64,000 nucleotides of DNA. Origin: an uncultured Clostridia bacterium. GTDB lineage: Bacteria > Bacillota_I > Bacilli_A > RF39 > UBA660. Of this stretch, positions 17,110 through 26,142 are shown piece by piece (the stretch's first letter is position 1; each line of letters opens with the position of its first letter). The notes under the pieces were generated by a model, which ran no database searches, was not told the DNA's origin, and was given only the letters and a program-made list of their open reading frames with translations. Made by a program: the position numbers and the translations under genes. The stretch spans positions 1 to 64,000 of the forward strand of contig CAMNBS010000001.1 in the NCBI GenBank assembly GCA_946533175.1, read 5' to 3'.

Positions 17110-18882
17110 ATGAATGAATTAAATGTATGGGAAAGTTCTAATCGATATAAAGACATTTCTATTGAAGATTTTTTACAAAAGATTAAAAATGGAGAAATAA
17201 AAGATTTATATATTGGAAGAAAATTTACTCCTGGTGATCAAATAACTAATATGTTAGAAAAATCCAATAATAAAATAATAAATTATACAAGTGATCAGCA
17301 CCCTATTACTTTTCCCATCAATCCAATCTTTGGATATCCTTCCATTAGTATTGAATATTTTAAAAAATACGAAAAAGAAATAAAAGAAGCTTTTCTTTAT
17401 TCATATGAACATACAAGCGATAAGTATTATGCTATATATGATTTTACTTTTTCTCAAGAATTATTAGATAAACTTTTAGAAATTGAAAATGTTACACTAT
17501 CTTTTTATAATGTTAAATTAACTCCCCAACAATTAAAACAAATAAAAGATAAACATATTGATGCAACATTAGATAGAAAACAAATATCTAGTAGATATAT
17601 ATTTGGATATACGACTTTTATGGAAGCAAAAACGCAAAAAAGATTTTATCTATCCAAAAACGATCTAGAAGTGTGTAATATTGATGATTTTATATACTTT
17701 AATCCAGAAGCTGTTTTTTCATTACATGAATATAACTATGCCAATGAAGAAGAATATTTAGAAAAGACATTTACCTTTATGGAAAAACTAGATCAATTAA
17801 ACAAAAATTTTGGATTTAATATCAAAATAGAAAAAAGAAGCACTTTAAAAAAATTTCTTCAAAAATATCACTTTAAAAATGTATATATAAATCATATTAC
17901 CAACGATTTATACGATTATCCTTACCAAGAATATATGGAAGAAGAAAAAATATTAGATTCATTAGTAGAACCGATACTAAAAGCTAATTTAAGTCCTATG
18001 GAACGATTTATAGCTGTTTATAATATTGTTAAAAACTTTAAACCATATAAAGAAAACCCTAATGATGTAAATCAATCAAGATTTTTAAGATACATTCTAC
18101 ATAATGATTTTATGGTATGCGTTGGTTATGCTAAATTATTAGAGTGTCTCCTTGAACGTGTGGGCATTAATGCTAATGGAATAGGGGTCATGACTGATGT
18201 CTCATATGATGAAGGATTTGATCAAGATAAACCAGAAGAAAAACCTGTTGATTTACGAGGACACGCTCGAGTAATCGTTAGTCTTGATGACGATAAATAT
18301 AACATTCATGGACTATTTATGTCTGATCCAACATGGGATAATGGTTTAGATAAAGATTATTTAAACTATTCCTTAATGACGTTCGATAATATGACTGTTG
18401 ACAGTAGAATGTTTTCTTTTTCAATCATAGATCCTTTATTAAGTTTTCATTCATTTAAAGAGTTTGTACGACAAGTTAATTTCATTTTAAAAAGAACTAT
18501 CGATGTGGAAACCAAAAGAGAAGAAAGAAGTAATATATCATATCCAAAAATAGTGTTAGATGTTTATCGTATTGTATGTAAAGGCATATTACACAATATT
18601 CGATGTGACATTAAAAATTCCTATTTCCAAGATTTATTAAAAAAATGTCAAACGGAACAAGACTATCAAGATTTTTTAACTGAATTAGGGCATTATCTTT
18701 TAGAAAGAATTAATCAACCAATCAGTAGAGATGTCTTATTTCAAGTAAATGATAATATAAGAAAAAGAATAAATAATTGGGATACTACAACTGCTAAAAT
18801 GGATACTGAAAATAGAGATTTAGCGAAGTTTCCATATGAAGTACCTAAAGATGATGAACATATGATTATTCCAAGAAGATAG
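17110..18882 (+). CDS. Large protein with transglutaminase-like Cys-His-Asp domain
   Basis: 590 residues from the ATG at 17110, after AGAGGT with 6 bases spacing. There is no signal peptide or membrane segment. Residues ~290-430 look like a transglutaminase-like (papain-fold) domain: Cys337 starts a helix (CVGYAKLLECLLE), His385 sits in GHARVIV, and Asp406 in MSDPTWDN, giving the order Cys-His-Asp. The first ~280 residues are of unknown fold, and the C-terminus is helical. Activity could be proteolysis, amide hydrolysis or none. It lies 12 bases before a gene for an HExxH protein, suggesting joint function. Confidence 0.7.
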   Translation: MNELNVWESSNRYKDISIEDFLQKIKNGEIKDLYIGRKFTPGDQITNMLEKSNNKIINYTSDQHPITFPINPIFGYPSISIEYFKKYEKEIKEAFLYSYEHTSDKYYAIYDFTFSQELLDKLLEIENVTLSFYNVKLTPQQLKQIKDKHIDATLDRKQISSRYIFGYTTFMEAKTQKRFYLSKNDLEVCNIDDFIYFNPEAVFSLHEYNYANEEEYLEKTFTFMEKLDQLNKNFGFNIKIEKRSTLKKFLQKYHFKNVYINHITNDLYDYPYQEYMEEEKILDSLVEPILKANLSPMERFIAVYNIVKNFKPYKENPNDVNQSRFLRYILHNDFMVCVGYAKLLECLLERVGINANGIGVMTDVSYDEGFDQDKPEEKPVDLRGHARVIVSLDDDKYNIHGLFMSDPTWDNGLDKDYLNYSLMTFDNMTVDSRMFSFSIIDPLLSFHSFKEFVRQVNFILKRTIDVETKREERSNISYPKIVLDVYRIVCKGILHNIRCDIKNSYFQDLLKKCQTEQDYQDFLTELGHYLLERINQPISRDVLFQVNDNIRKRINNWDTTTAKMDTENRDLAKFPYEVPKDDEHMIIPRR

Positions 18883-18894
18883 AAAGGAAAACTT

Positions 18895-20877
18895 ATGTAT
18901 AACGAAACATATATTCAAGAATTTTCTGAAAAAGAATATATAAATGTTTTATCTAGCCGAAGTAAATTATTATCATTAATAGATGCGGCTACAAATCAAT
19001 ATACTGATCAATCTAATGCAAATTCTTTAGCTTTTAAAGAATCACTGGATCATTATATTAAAAAACGTTTATTAACAGATAATTCATTTATTGATTCACC
19101 ATATTTTAAAAACTATTTAGCTTATATTTTTAAAGTGTTAAATAAAAAAACATTAAAAGCAACTGATAAATATAATATTTATCCAGAGCTTATTACTAAT
19201 CCTATATTTCGCGATGAAAAATTAAGAAGTCTTATCTTTCAAAAATATTTAACGGATGAACAAAAAAAAGAATATGAAAAAAGACATAATACAGCCAAAG
19301 AAATAATTAATATTATTTTTGATGCTATGGCTAAAAATCAAGCATTAAATTCTAATTTAATTAATATTGCTGCCGATTATATTTACTCAAGTAGAGATGT
19401 ATCCGGTGACAAAGGAGATATATTCGCTAAATACATTTTAAATAATGCCAAAAAATTCAATATCAGTTCTTCTATAGCAATTATTGGAGCAATTACTACT
19501 ATTATAACTAGTAACTTTACCCTTGATGAAGAAGCAAGAAATAGTCGATTTTTTATCGCTAATTATGATAAAAATCAAAAAGTTGGCATTGCTCATTCTA
19601 GTTTTAATCATCGATATTGCGTTTTTAGTAAAAGTATTGCAGAAAAAATATCATTATCTAGTTATGAATCACTTTTTTCATCAAGAACACAAAAACAAAA
19701 AGATATATACTGGATAATATTTGTTTGTTTTCATGAATTAACTCATCAACATCAAAAATTAGATTGTCTAAAAGGAAAATTAACTTCTAGTGGAATTAGT
19801 TATACTATACGCAATATATTAAATCAAATGATGCCTACTAATACAATTAATGGGCAAACAATTTATGATTATACGATTAATCATGATAGCGACGAAATAG
19901 AAATGGAAGCTGATGAAGAGGGATGGATTCAAACAAGAAAATTTATTCACAAAATGATTAGTTTAGAAAATAGAATTTTTACAGATAATCATGGAAAACA
20001 ACAAGATATGTGGGTTTTAGCTTTAGATAATATCTTGGCTATTCAAGCCAGAAGAACATTTACCGTAAAAAAAGATACAAATACTTTTGTTCAAGAAAAA
20101 CAAGGAAAAACCACTGAACAAACAAGTGGAAAATACTATGCCTTATATGACTTAATAAACTTGATAAAAATAATCAAAAAGACCCCTACTATTCTTGATT
20201 CATATCCTATCCTTAAAAACTTTTTTAATCCAGATGGTAGTATGAAAACAATTGATATTTTATCAATGGATATATATCAAAAAAAATCGGGAGATATCAT
20301 AACTTCAAATAATAGTAATAATGCTGGATTAGAAATTGGTACGTTTGTTCTCATGTACAAATGGGAAGATGTAATAAAAGATGTACAAAATGGCAAAATA
20401 CGTGATATAAGGCAAATCAATAAAATATTTAATAATATTTATAATATAATTCATGAATCAGTTCTTAAAGTTCGTAATTTTAATAGAATAGCCTTTGATA
20501 ATAATCATCAATTAAAATATAATTTAATAAACCCAGAACAATATGCAGAAACTAAAACTAGATTTGATTTAACCAACCAATCATTAATTAAAAGATTATA
20601 TAATCATTATTTTAAAAATGTTGTTATTGGTGTTATTCGATTCTATGAGTTTAAAACAATGATTGAAGAAAAATATCATATTACATTAGATAATAAATTT
20701 AGTGGCGATTTTAAAAGATATATTTACGAAATGTATTGCTCATTAATTGATAAAGATGATATATCATGTATGCAAACACTAGAACAATTACGAAAAACTA
20801 ATCATCCTGATTTAATCCAAGTATATGATTTAATTATACAAACTAAAGAAAAAGAAAAGAGTTCAAAAAGACAATAG
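18895..20877 (+). CDS. Large HExxH zinc-metalloprotease-like protein
   Basis: 660 residues, starting at ATG after AAAGGA. His280-Glu-Leu-Thr-His284 follows a hydrophobic helix (IIFVCFHELTHQHQK), the pattern of zincin metalloproteases, and a Glu-rich segment EMEADEEGW (~336-344) could supply the third zinc ligand. No signal peptide is seen, so it is probably cytosolic. The rest is helical and not recognised. It is translated right after the transglutaminase-like protein; the pair may act on a common intracellular target, which is inference. Confidence 0.65.
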   Translation: MYNETYIQEFSEKEYINVLSSRSKLLSLIDAATNQYTDQSNANSLAFKESLDHYIKKRLLTDNSFIDSPYFKNYLAYIFKVLNKKTLKATDKYNIYPELITNPIFRDEKLRSLIFQKYLTDEQKKEYEKRHNTAKEIINIIFDAMAKNQALNSNLINIAADYIYSSRDVSGDKGDIFAKYILNNAKKFNISSSIAIIGAITTIITSNFTLDEEARNSRFFIANYDKNQKVGIAHSSFNHRYCVFSKSIAEKISLSSYESLFSSRTQKQKDIYWIIFVCFHELTHQHQKLDCLKGKLTSSGISYTIRNILNQMMPTNTINGQTIYDYTINHDSDEIEMEADEEGWIQTRKFIHKMISLENRIFTDNHGKQQDMWVLALDNILAIQARRTFTVKKDTNTFVQEKQGKTTEQTSGKYYALYDLINLIKIIKKTPTILDSYPILKNFFNPDGSMKTIDILSMDIYQKKSGDIITSNNSNNAGLEIGTFVLMYKWEDVIKDVQNGKIRDIRQINKIFNNIYNIIHESVLKVRNFNRIAFDNNHQLKYNLINPEQYAETKTRFDLTNQSLIKRLYNHYFKNVVIGVIRFYEFKTMIEEKYHITLDNKFSGDFKRYIYEMYCSLIDKDDISCMQTLEQLRKTNHPDLIQVYDLIIQTKEKEKSSKRQ

Positions 20878-20919
20878 TTAATAAAATTTGATTAATTTCA
20901 AAATATTACATTTAAAATC

Positions 20920-20948
20920 TTTATGTTTAACATTATACGTGCTATACT
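20920..20948 (+). promoter_or_regulatory. Extended -10 promoter of murE-punA
   Basis: -10 TATACT (20943-20948) preceded by TGC, the extended -10 signature; the -35 position reads TTTATG with 17 bases spacing, a poor match as is usual for extended -10 promoters. Confidence 0.55.
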
Positions 20949-20965
20949 TTATTTAAGGAGTTTAA

Positions 20966-22345
20966 ATGATTGATTTAATTACTGATTCAAGAAAAGTTAA
21001 AGAGGGAGATACCTTTATTGCCATCAAAAACATTAATCGAGATGGACATGATTATATCGAAGAAGCCATTAAAAATGGTGCTAAAAAAATAATATGTGAA
21101 CACGGAAATTATTCTGTTAAAACCGAAATAGTACCAGATACAAGAAAATATTTAGAAAATTATTTATATAATAAATATTACTCGACAATATCCAAAATGA
21201 AATTAATTGGTATCACAGGAACTAATGGAAAAACAACAACTTGCTTTTTAATATATCAAATTTTAAACGATTTAGGAATTAAATGTGCCTATATTGGAAC
21301 AATTGGTTTTTATTATGGTAATACAAAGAGAGAATTGAATAATACAACCCCTGATATTGATTTATTATATGATATGCTTCTTGAAGCATATCAAAATCAT
21401 TGCCTTTATGTTGTAATGGAAGTAAGTTCCCATGCCCTAGCTTTAAATAGATGCTATGGATTAGAATATAATGCTGTTGCTTTTACTAATTTAACTCAAG
21501 ATCATCTTGATTTTCATAAAACTATTGAAGAATATTCCAAAGCAAAACAAAAATTATTTTCCCTAACAAGAGACGAAAAAATAGCGGTTATTAATGGTGA
21601 TGATTCTCATTATCAAGAATTTGTTAAAGAAAATAATAAAAATATTATTATATCTTCAAAATTAGGAGATGTATTAATTTCGGATATTGACTTTACCAAT
21701 TTAGGAACCGATTTTTCTTTCTCATATCAAAAGAAACTATATCGAACTCATATTAATATGGTAGGAAGGTATAATATCTATAATTATTTAACTGCTCTAT
21801 TAATTTTAATTAATTTAGGAATAGACATAGAACAAATTTTGAAACTAAATAACACTTTATCCGCTCCATTTGGTCGAATGGAAATGATTAAATATCATAC
21901 AAACAGTATCTTTGTTGATTATGCCCATACACCAGACGCCGTAGAAAATGTTTTAAAAACTTGTCAAGAGTTTAAAAAGGGAAGAATTATTACCATTATT
22001 GGTTGTGGAGGAAATCGTGATAAAACAAAAAGACCAATTATGGCCCATATTGCTGAAGTAAATAGTGATTATGCTATTTATACCGACGATAATCCACGAA
22101 TGGAAGATGAAAAAGAAATAATTAATGATATGCTAAAAGGATGTACAATGACTAATCACGAAGTTATTTATAACCGAAAAGAAGCCATAATTAAAGGTAT
22201 TACTTTATTAAAAGAAAATGATATTTTATTAATATTAGGAAAAGGACATGAAGATTATCAAATAATTGGAACAGAAAAACATCATTTTAGTGATAAAGAA
22301 ATAGTAAATGATTATTTAAAAGAAAGGATGGTAGTAAATGAATAA
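20966..22345 (+). CDS. murE: UDP-N-acetylmuramyl-tripeptide synthetase (meso-DAP-type)
   Basis: 459 residues. The ATP loop is GITGTNGKTTT at ~80, followed by the TTPD motif and EVSSHAL. The substrate-selecting DNPR motif (DDNPRMED, ~375) is the form found in enzymes adding meso-diaminopimelate instead of Lys. It therefore adds the third residue of the peptidoglycan stem in the cytosol. It is ~25-35 residues shorter than usual, in the N-terminal UDP-binding domain. AAGGAG precedes the ATG. It overlaps punA by 8 bases. Confidence 0.93.
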   Translation: MIDLITDSRKVKEGDTFIAIKNINRDGHDYIEEAIKNGAKKIICEHGNYSVKTEIVPDTRKYLENYLYNKYYSTISKMKLIGITGTNGKTTTCFLIYQILNDLGIKCAYIGTIGFYYGNTKRELNNTTPDIDLLYDMLLEAYQNHCLYVVMEVSSHALALNRCYGLEYNAVAFTNLTQDHLDFHKTIEEYSKAKQKLFSLTRDEKIAVINGDDSHYQEFVKENNKNIIISSKLGDVLISDIDFTNLGTDFSFSYQKKLYRTHINMVGRYNIYNYLTALLILINLGIDIEQILKLNNTLSAPFGRMEMIKYHTNSIFVDYAHTPDAVENVLKTCQEFKKGRIITIIGCGGNRDKTKRPIMAHIAEVNSDYAIYTDDNPRMEDEKEIINDMLKGCTMTNHEVIYNRKEAIIKGITLLKENDILLILGKGHEDYQIIGTEKHHFSDKEIVNDYLKERMVVNE

Positions 22346-23171
22346 TTATCTAAATAAAATGCATGAAACCGTTAATTATATTCAAAAAAAAGTTAAAGAA
22401 ATTCCAAAATTAGCGATTATTTTAGGATCAGGTTTAGGAAGTTTAGCTGATGACATTGAGAATAAGGTAGTCTTAGCATATAAAGATATACCTAATTTCC
22501 CTATTTCAACAGTTGCTGGACATAAAGGAGAATTAATATTTGGAACTCTAAATAATGTTCCTATTATTGCCATGAATGGTAGATTTCATTACTATGAAGG
22601 ATATGATTTAAAAGAAACTACTTATCCAATTAGAATATTTAAATTATTAGGTGTCAAAACCCTTATTCTAACTAATGCCGCAGGAGGAATTAATACTTCA
22701 TTTAAAAAGGGAGATTTAATGATAATTAATGATCAATTATCTTTCTTTGCAGAAAGTGTTTTACGTGGTCCTAACATGGATGAGTTTGGTGATCGATTCA
22801 TTGATATGAGTACAACATATGATAAAGAATATATTAAGATATTAAAAGAAATAATGAATAAGCATATCGGTTATTTTCGTGAAGGAGTATATGCCTACAT
22901 GAAAGGCCCAACTTATGAAACACCAGCTGAAATTCGAGCATTAAGAACACTAGGAGCAGATGCTGTTGGTATGAGTACTGTACCAGAAGCTGTTGTTGCA
23001 CACCATTCTAATATCAAATGTGCTGGAATAACCTGTATTACCAATATGGCAGCTGGCGTTACCAATGAAATATTATCACATGAAGAAGTAAAAGAAACTG
23101 CACTAAAAGCTGAAGAAAATTTTAAAAAAGTAGTTAAAGAATTTATTCAAAAAATAGCAAAAGAACTTTAA
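22338..23171 (+). CDS. punA: Purine-nucleoside phosphorylase
   Basis: 277 residues of the trimeric PNP family: phosphate-binding LGSGLG near the N-terminus, HKGEL, RFHYYEGY, NAAGGIN, and MSTVPE plus CITNMAAG in the C-terminal half. It splits inosine or guanosine into base and ribose-1-phosphate for salvage. The start overlaps murE by 8 bases and follows GGATGG, so translation is coupled. Its stop codon lies in the loop of a terminator shared with the convergent regulator gene. Confidence 0.93.
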   Translation: MNNYLNKMHETVNYIQKKVKEIPKLAIILGSGLGSLADDIENKVVLAYKDIPNFPISTVAGHKGELIFGTLNNVPIIAMNGRFHYYEGYDLKETTYPIRIFKLLGVKTLILTNAAGGINTSFKKGDLMIINDQLSFFAESVLRGPNMDEFGDRFIDMSTTYDKEYIKILKEIMNKHIGYFREGVYAYMKGPTYETPAEIRALRTLGADAVGMSTVPEAVVAHHSNIKCAGITCITNMAAGVTNEILSHEEVKETALKAEENFKKVVKEFIQKIAKEL

Positions 23172-23181
23172 AAGTTCTTTT
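23159..23181. terminator. Bidirectional terminator between punA and the Crp/Fnr gene
   Basis: Arms AAAAGAACTT and AAGTTCTTTT around TAA, which is the punA stop codon; the far arm overlaps the stop of the convergent gene. The A and T ends make it usable both ways. Confidence 0.7.
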
Positions 23182-23815
23182 AATAATTCACTAAAGTTAA
23201 TTTTTTACCATTACTAGATATAAAACCTTCATCTTTCAAATTTTTTACTTCACGCATCATCGCACTCCGATCAACCGATAAATAATCAGCTAATTCTGTA
23301 TATGTTAAGGGAAGATAAAACGATTTTTTTCCCTTTTTTTTAGATATTAAATTTAAATAACACAATAATTTTTCCCGAATACTTCTTTTCGATAATATCT
23401 CCAATCTCTCATTAAGATCTATAATCTTTAATGATAATAAGCTTAAAACATTATCCATAAGTTTAGTATGACATTCACAATTCTTTCGGCATCTTTTCAT
23501 TAATAAATCATAGTCAAATAATAATACTTCGCAGTCACTAGTAGCAACAACTATTACATCATCATCTAGATAAGAAAAAGTTTTGCCAAAGACAGAATCT
23601 GTTTCAAGGCTTTCTATAATACTTCTATTTCCATTATAATCATAACGAATTATATTGGCCGATCCTTTTAAAACAATACCAATTAAATTAGAATTTGTAA
23701 CATTTGAAAGAATCGTTCTATCTTTTTTAAATTCTATTTTTTTGGCATCAAAACACTTTATCATTTTGATAATATCATTATTCGCTATCCCTTTAAATAT
23801 TGATAATTCTTCCAT
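23180..23815 (-). CDS. Crp/Fnr family transcriptional regulator with Cys cluster
   Basis: 211 residues from the ATG at 23815. The N-terminal cyclic-nucleotide-binding-type beta barrel (~1-125) is followed by a long dimer helix and a C-terminal HTH_Crp domain (~155-205, YTELADYLSVDRSAMMREVKNL). At ~108-114 it has CRKNCECH, a Cys/His cluster between barrel and dimer helix. Similar clusters occur in clostridial Crp/Fnr proteins and could sense redox or metal, but this is unproven. It is divergent from the NrdD-like/dut operon, and a palindrome between them is a likely operator. Confidence 0.85.
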   Translation of the reverse strand: MEELSIFKGIANNDIIKMIKCFDAKKIEFKKDRTILSNVTNSNLIGIVLKGSANIIRYDYNGNRSIIESLETDSVFGKTFSYLDDDVIVVATSDCEVLLFDYDLLMKRCRKNCECHTKLMDNVLSLLSLKIIDLNERLEILSKRSIREKLLCYLNLISKKKGKKSFYLPLTYTELADYLSVDRSAMMREVKNLKDEGFISSNGKKLTLVNY

Positions 23816-23829
23816 ATACACCTACATAA

Positions 23830-23858
23830 ATTATAATAAAAAAAAGTTGCATATGCAA
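23830..23858 (-). promoter_or_regulatory. Promoter of the Crp/Fnr gene
   Basis: Minus strand -35 TTGCAT (23853-23858), 17-base spacer, -10 TATAAT (23830-23835). The -35 box is part of the palindrome at 23846-23859. Confidence 0.6.
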
Positions 23859-23859
23859 C
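23846..23859. promoter_or_regulatory. 14-base palindrome, likely Crp/Fnr operator
   Basis: A perfect palindrome GTTGC-ATAT-GCAAC, the 5-4-5 layout of Fnr-type sites. It covers the -35 of the regulator's own promoter and is centred about 42 bases before the expected start of the divergent operon, a class II activator position. Binding is inferred. Confidence 0.55.
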
Positions 23860-23878
23860 ATATTGTCATAAATATTTC

Positions 23879-23888
23879 CTGATATAAT
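23879..23888 (+). promoter_or_regulatory. Extended -10 promoter of the NrdD-like/dut operon
   Basis: CTGATATAAT: -10 TATAAT at 23883-23888 with TGA just before it. The best -35 (TTGTCA) is only 14 bases away, so the promoter probably depends on the extended -10 and on an activator. Confidence 0.5.
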
Positions 23889-23911
23889 ATAGATAGCAAA
23901 ATGGAGGATAC

Positions 23912-25654
23912 ATGAAAGTAATTAAACGTGATGGTCGTATTGTCGAATATAATCGTGAAAAAATATATACTGCGATAAATAAAGCTAATGGTGATGTTCC
24001 GGAAAATGAAAGAGTGAAAAAGAAACAAATTGACAATATTATTCGCCATATTGAAGAATTAAATAAAAAAAGAATGCTAGTAGAAGATATTCAAGATCAT
24101 ATTGAAACTGAACTAATGAAGATTAAAAAGTATGCTTTAGCCAAAAGCTATATTATTTATCGCTATACAAGAGCATTAGTTCGAAAAAGTAATACCACTG
24201 ATCAATCCATTTTATCCTTAATTAAAAATGGTAATAAGCAATTCGAAAATAATAAAAATGCCATTATCTATAAACAAAGAGATTTAATCGCTGGAGAAGT
24301 ATCCAAAGACTTATCTAAAAGAGTTTTTTTACCCAATAAAATAAGTGAAGCAATAGATAAAGGACTTCTTTATTTTCATGATATTAATTATTTCATTCAA
24401 CCAATGATTAATTCTATATATCTTAATTATCCAGAAATGTTAAAGGGATTAACAATAAATGATATAGATATTCATTCACCCACTAATTTTCAAGAAGCCC
24501 TAATTATTCTTTTAAATATTATTCATAATGTCTCTTCATCAATATATGGTGAAATAACCATTGATATTAAATATTTAAGTAATTATTTAAGAGAAAAAGA
24601 AAATATTGATCAGTCACTTAAAATGTTTTTATTAGAATTAAATACTTTAATAAATACAAATGGTAAAACTCCTAAGGTATCTATACTATTAAACTTAGAT
24701 TCTGATAATAAAAACTTAGTTAAATTAATTTACAAAATAATAGAACTAAATAATTATAATAATCCACGATTAATTTATGTTATTAATGAAAATAATAATT
24801 TAAATAATGGAAAATATGATTATATAACTGAATTAATTCTAAAGAAAAAGGAAATTTATTTAATAAGTGCAAAAGTCATGCAAAAAAACTTTAATAATAT
24901 CTTTGCGCCAATTAACCATTATTTTTTACCACCCTACAAAGATAATGAAGGAAAAAGTATTATAGAAGGAAGATTTAATCAAGGTATTGTTAGTATTAAT
25001 CTTCCCCAAATCACTATTATGGCCAATAAAAAAGAAGATATATTTTTTCAAATATTAGATGAAAGACTAGAATTATGCTATGAAGCCCTTTTAATACGCT
25101 ACCATTCATTAATTGGTACTATTAGTGATATTTCCCCTATTCTATGGCAAAATGGAGCTATAGCACGAAATAAAAAAGGTGAAAAAATAGATAAATACTT
25201 AAAAAATGGCTACTCTTCTCTTGCTCTTGGATATGTTGGCTTAAAAGAAATGGCACTAAATATGAAAGATGATGAGAAAGAACAAGAAAAATTTGCCATA
25301 AAAGTACTGAAATATCTAAAGAAAAAAAGTGATGATTGGAAAAAACAAACAGGACTGGGATTTACTGTATACGGAATAAATAACTCGCTAATATCTCATG
25401 CCTTTATTTCATTAGATAAAGAAGAATACGGTGAAATAAAAGATATCACCAATAAAGAATATTATACTAATATTGATTCTAAATTAGAAATAATAAAAAA
25501 ATATCAAAACATTAATTATAACATTGGTATACATTATCTTTCTATTAATAAAAATGATAATATGAAAGATATTATAAATTATATTGATGAAAATATTTTA
25601 TATATAGGTTTAATTAATCAAGAAGGAGGACAAAATGAAAAAAGAAATGATTAA
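23912..25654 (+). CDS. Degenerate NrdD-like protein: ATP-cone plus ribonucleotide-reductase barrel without catalytic residues
   Basis: 580 residues; GGAGG precedes the ATG. Residues 1-~90 are an ATP-cone (VIKRDGRIVEYNREKIYTAI). The rest follows class III ribonucleotide reductase NrdD closely in places: GLLYFHDINYFIQPM, GRFNQGIVSINLPQ, ILDERLELCYEALL, SDISPILWQNGA. But the active-site NCC segment reads NSI, and the whole protein has one Cys, a position not known to be catalytic. It stops just where NrdD would enter its zinc ribbon and glycyl-radical loop. It cannot be a normal reductase; an allosteric or regulatory role through the ATP-cone, or gene decay, is possible. The frame is intact and overlaps dut. 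Confidence 0.8.
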   Translation: MKVIKRDGRIVEYNREKIYTAINKANGDVPENERVKKKQIDNIIRHIEELNKKRMLVEDIQDHIETELMKIKKYALAKSYIIYRYTRALVRKSNTTDQSILSLIKNGNKQFENNKNAIIYKQRDLIAGEVSKDLSKRVFLPNKISEAIDKGLLYFHDINYFIQPMINSIYLNYPEMLKGLTINDIDIHSPTNFQEALIILLNIIHNVSSSIYGEITIDIKYLSNYLREKENIDQSLKMFLLELNTLINTNGKTPKVSILLNLDSDNKNLVKLIYKIIELNNYNNPRLIYVINENNNLNNGKYDYITELILKKKEIYLISAKVMQKNFNNIFAPINHYFLPPYKDNEGKSIIEGRFNQGIVSINLPQITIMANKKEDIFFQILDERLELCYEALLIRYHSLIGTISDISPILWQNGAIARNKKGEKIDKYLKNGYSSLALGYVGLKEMALNMKDDEKEQEKFAIKVLKYLKKKSDDWKKQTGLGFTVYGINNSLISHAFISLDKEEYGEIKDITNKEYYTNIDSKLEIIKKYQNINYNIGIHYLSINKNDNMKDIINYIDENILYIGLINQEGGQNEKRND

Positions 25655-26081
25655 TATTAAATTATTAGACGAAAAAGCAATAATTCCAACCTATGGAAGT
25701 GAAGAAGCAGCAGGAGCAGACTTATATGCCAATATTGATAATGTACTAACCATTAAACCACATGAAACGGTACTTGTTAAAACAGGAATATCTCTAGAAA
25801 TTCCCAATGGTTTAGTTGGCCTTATTTATGCTCGTAGTGGACTAGCTAGTAAAAAGGGGCTCGCTCCAGCTAATAAAGTTGGAGTAATAGATTCCGATTA
25901 TCGCGGTGAAATAATGGTTGCTCTTCATAATCATACCAATGAAGAAAAAGCAATTGAACCTAATGAAAGAATTGCTCAGATTGTCTTTACTCCATACGTT
26001 AAAGGAGCATTCAATATTGTTGATAATCTTAATAATACAATTCGTGGTAACGGCGGATTTGGATCAACTGGAACAAAATAG
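25635..26081 (+). CDS. dut: dUTP diphosphatase
   Basis: 148 residues with all five trimeric dUTPase motifs: AAGADLYAN, ARSGLASKKGL, GVIDSDYRGEI, RIAQIVF and the C-terminal RGNGGFGSTGTK. It hydrolyses dUTP to dUMP and pyrophosphate, giving dUMP for thymidylate synthesis and keeping uracil out of DNA. AAGGAGG lies 5 bases before the ATG, inside the end of the NrdD-like gene, so both are translated from one message. A terminator overlaps its stop. Confidence 0.95.
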   Translation: MKKEMINIKLLDEKAIIPTYGSEEAAGADLYANIDNVLTIKPHETVLVKTGISLEIPNGLVGLIYARSGLASKKGLAPANKVGVIDSDYRGEIMVALHNHTNEEKAIEPNERIAQIVFTPYVKGAFNIVDNLNNTIRGNGGFGSTGTK

Positions 26082-26099
26082 TCATGGACTATTTTTTTT
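26075..26099 (+). terminator. Terminator after dut
   Basis: Arms AAAATAGTC and GACTATTTT around ATG, followed by further Ts; the 5' arm contains the dut stop codon. Confidence 0.75.
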
Positions 26100-26142
26100 C
26101 ACCGAAAAATATTTTTACATACAATATATTGAGAGGTGAAAG

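Noticed and set aside
25654..26081. Frameshift hiding the missing C-terminus of the NrdD-like protein
   Set aside because: The sequence after the stop is fully occupied by dut in another frame, and no zinc-ribbon or glycyl-radical motif can be read nearby.
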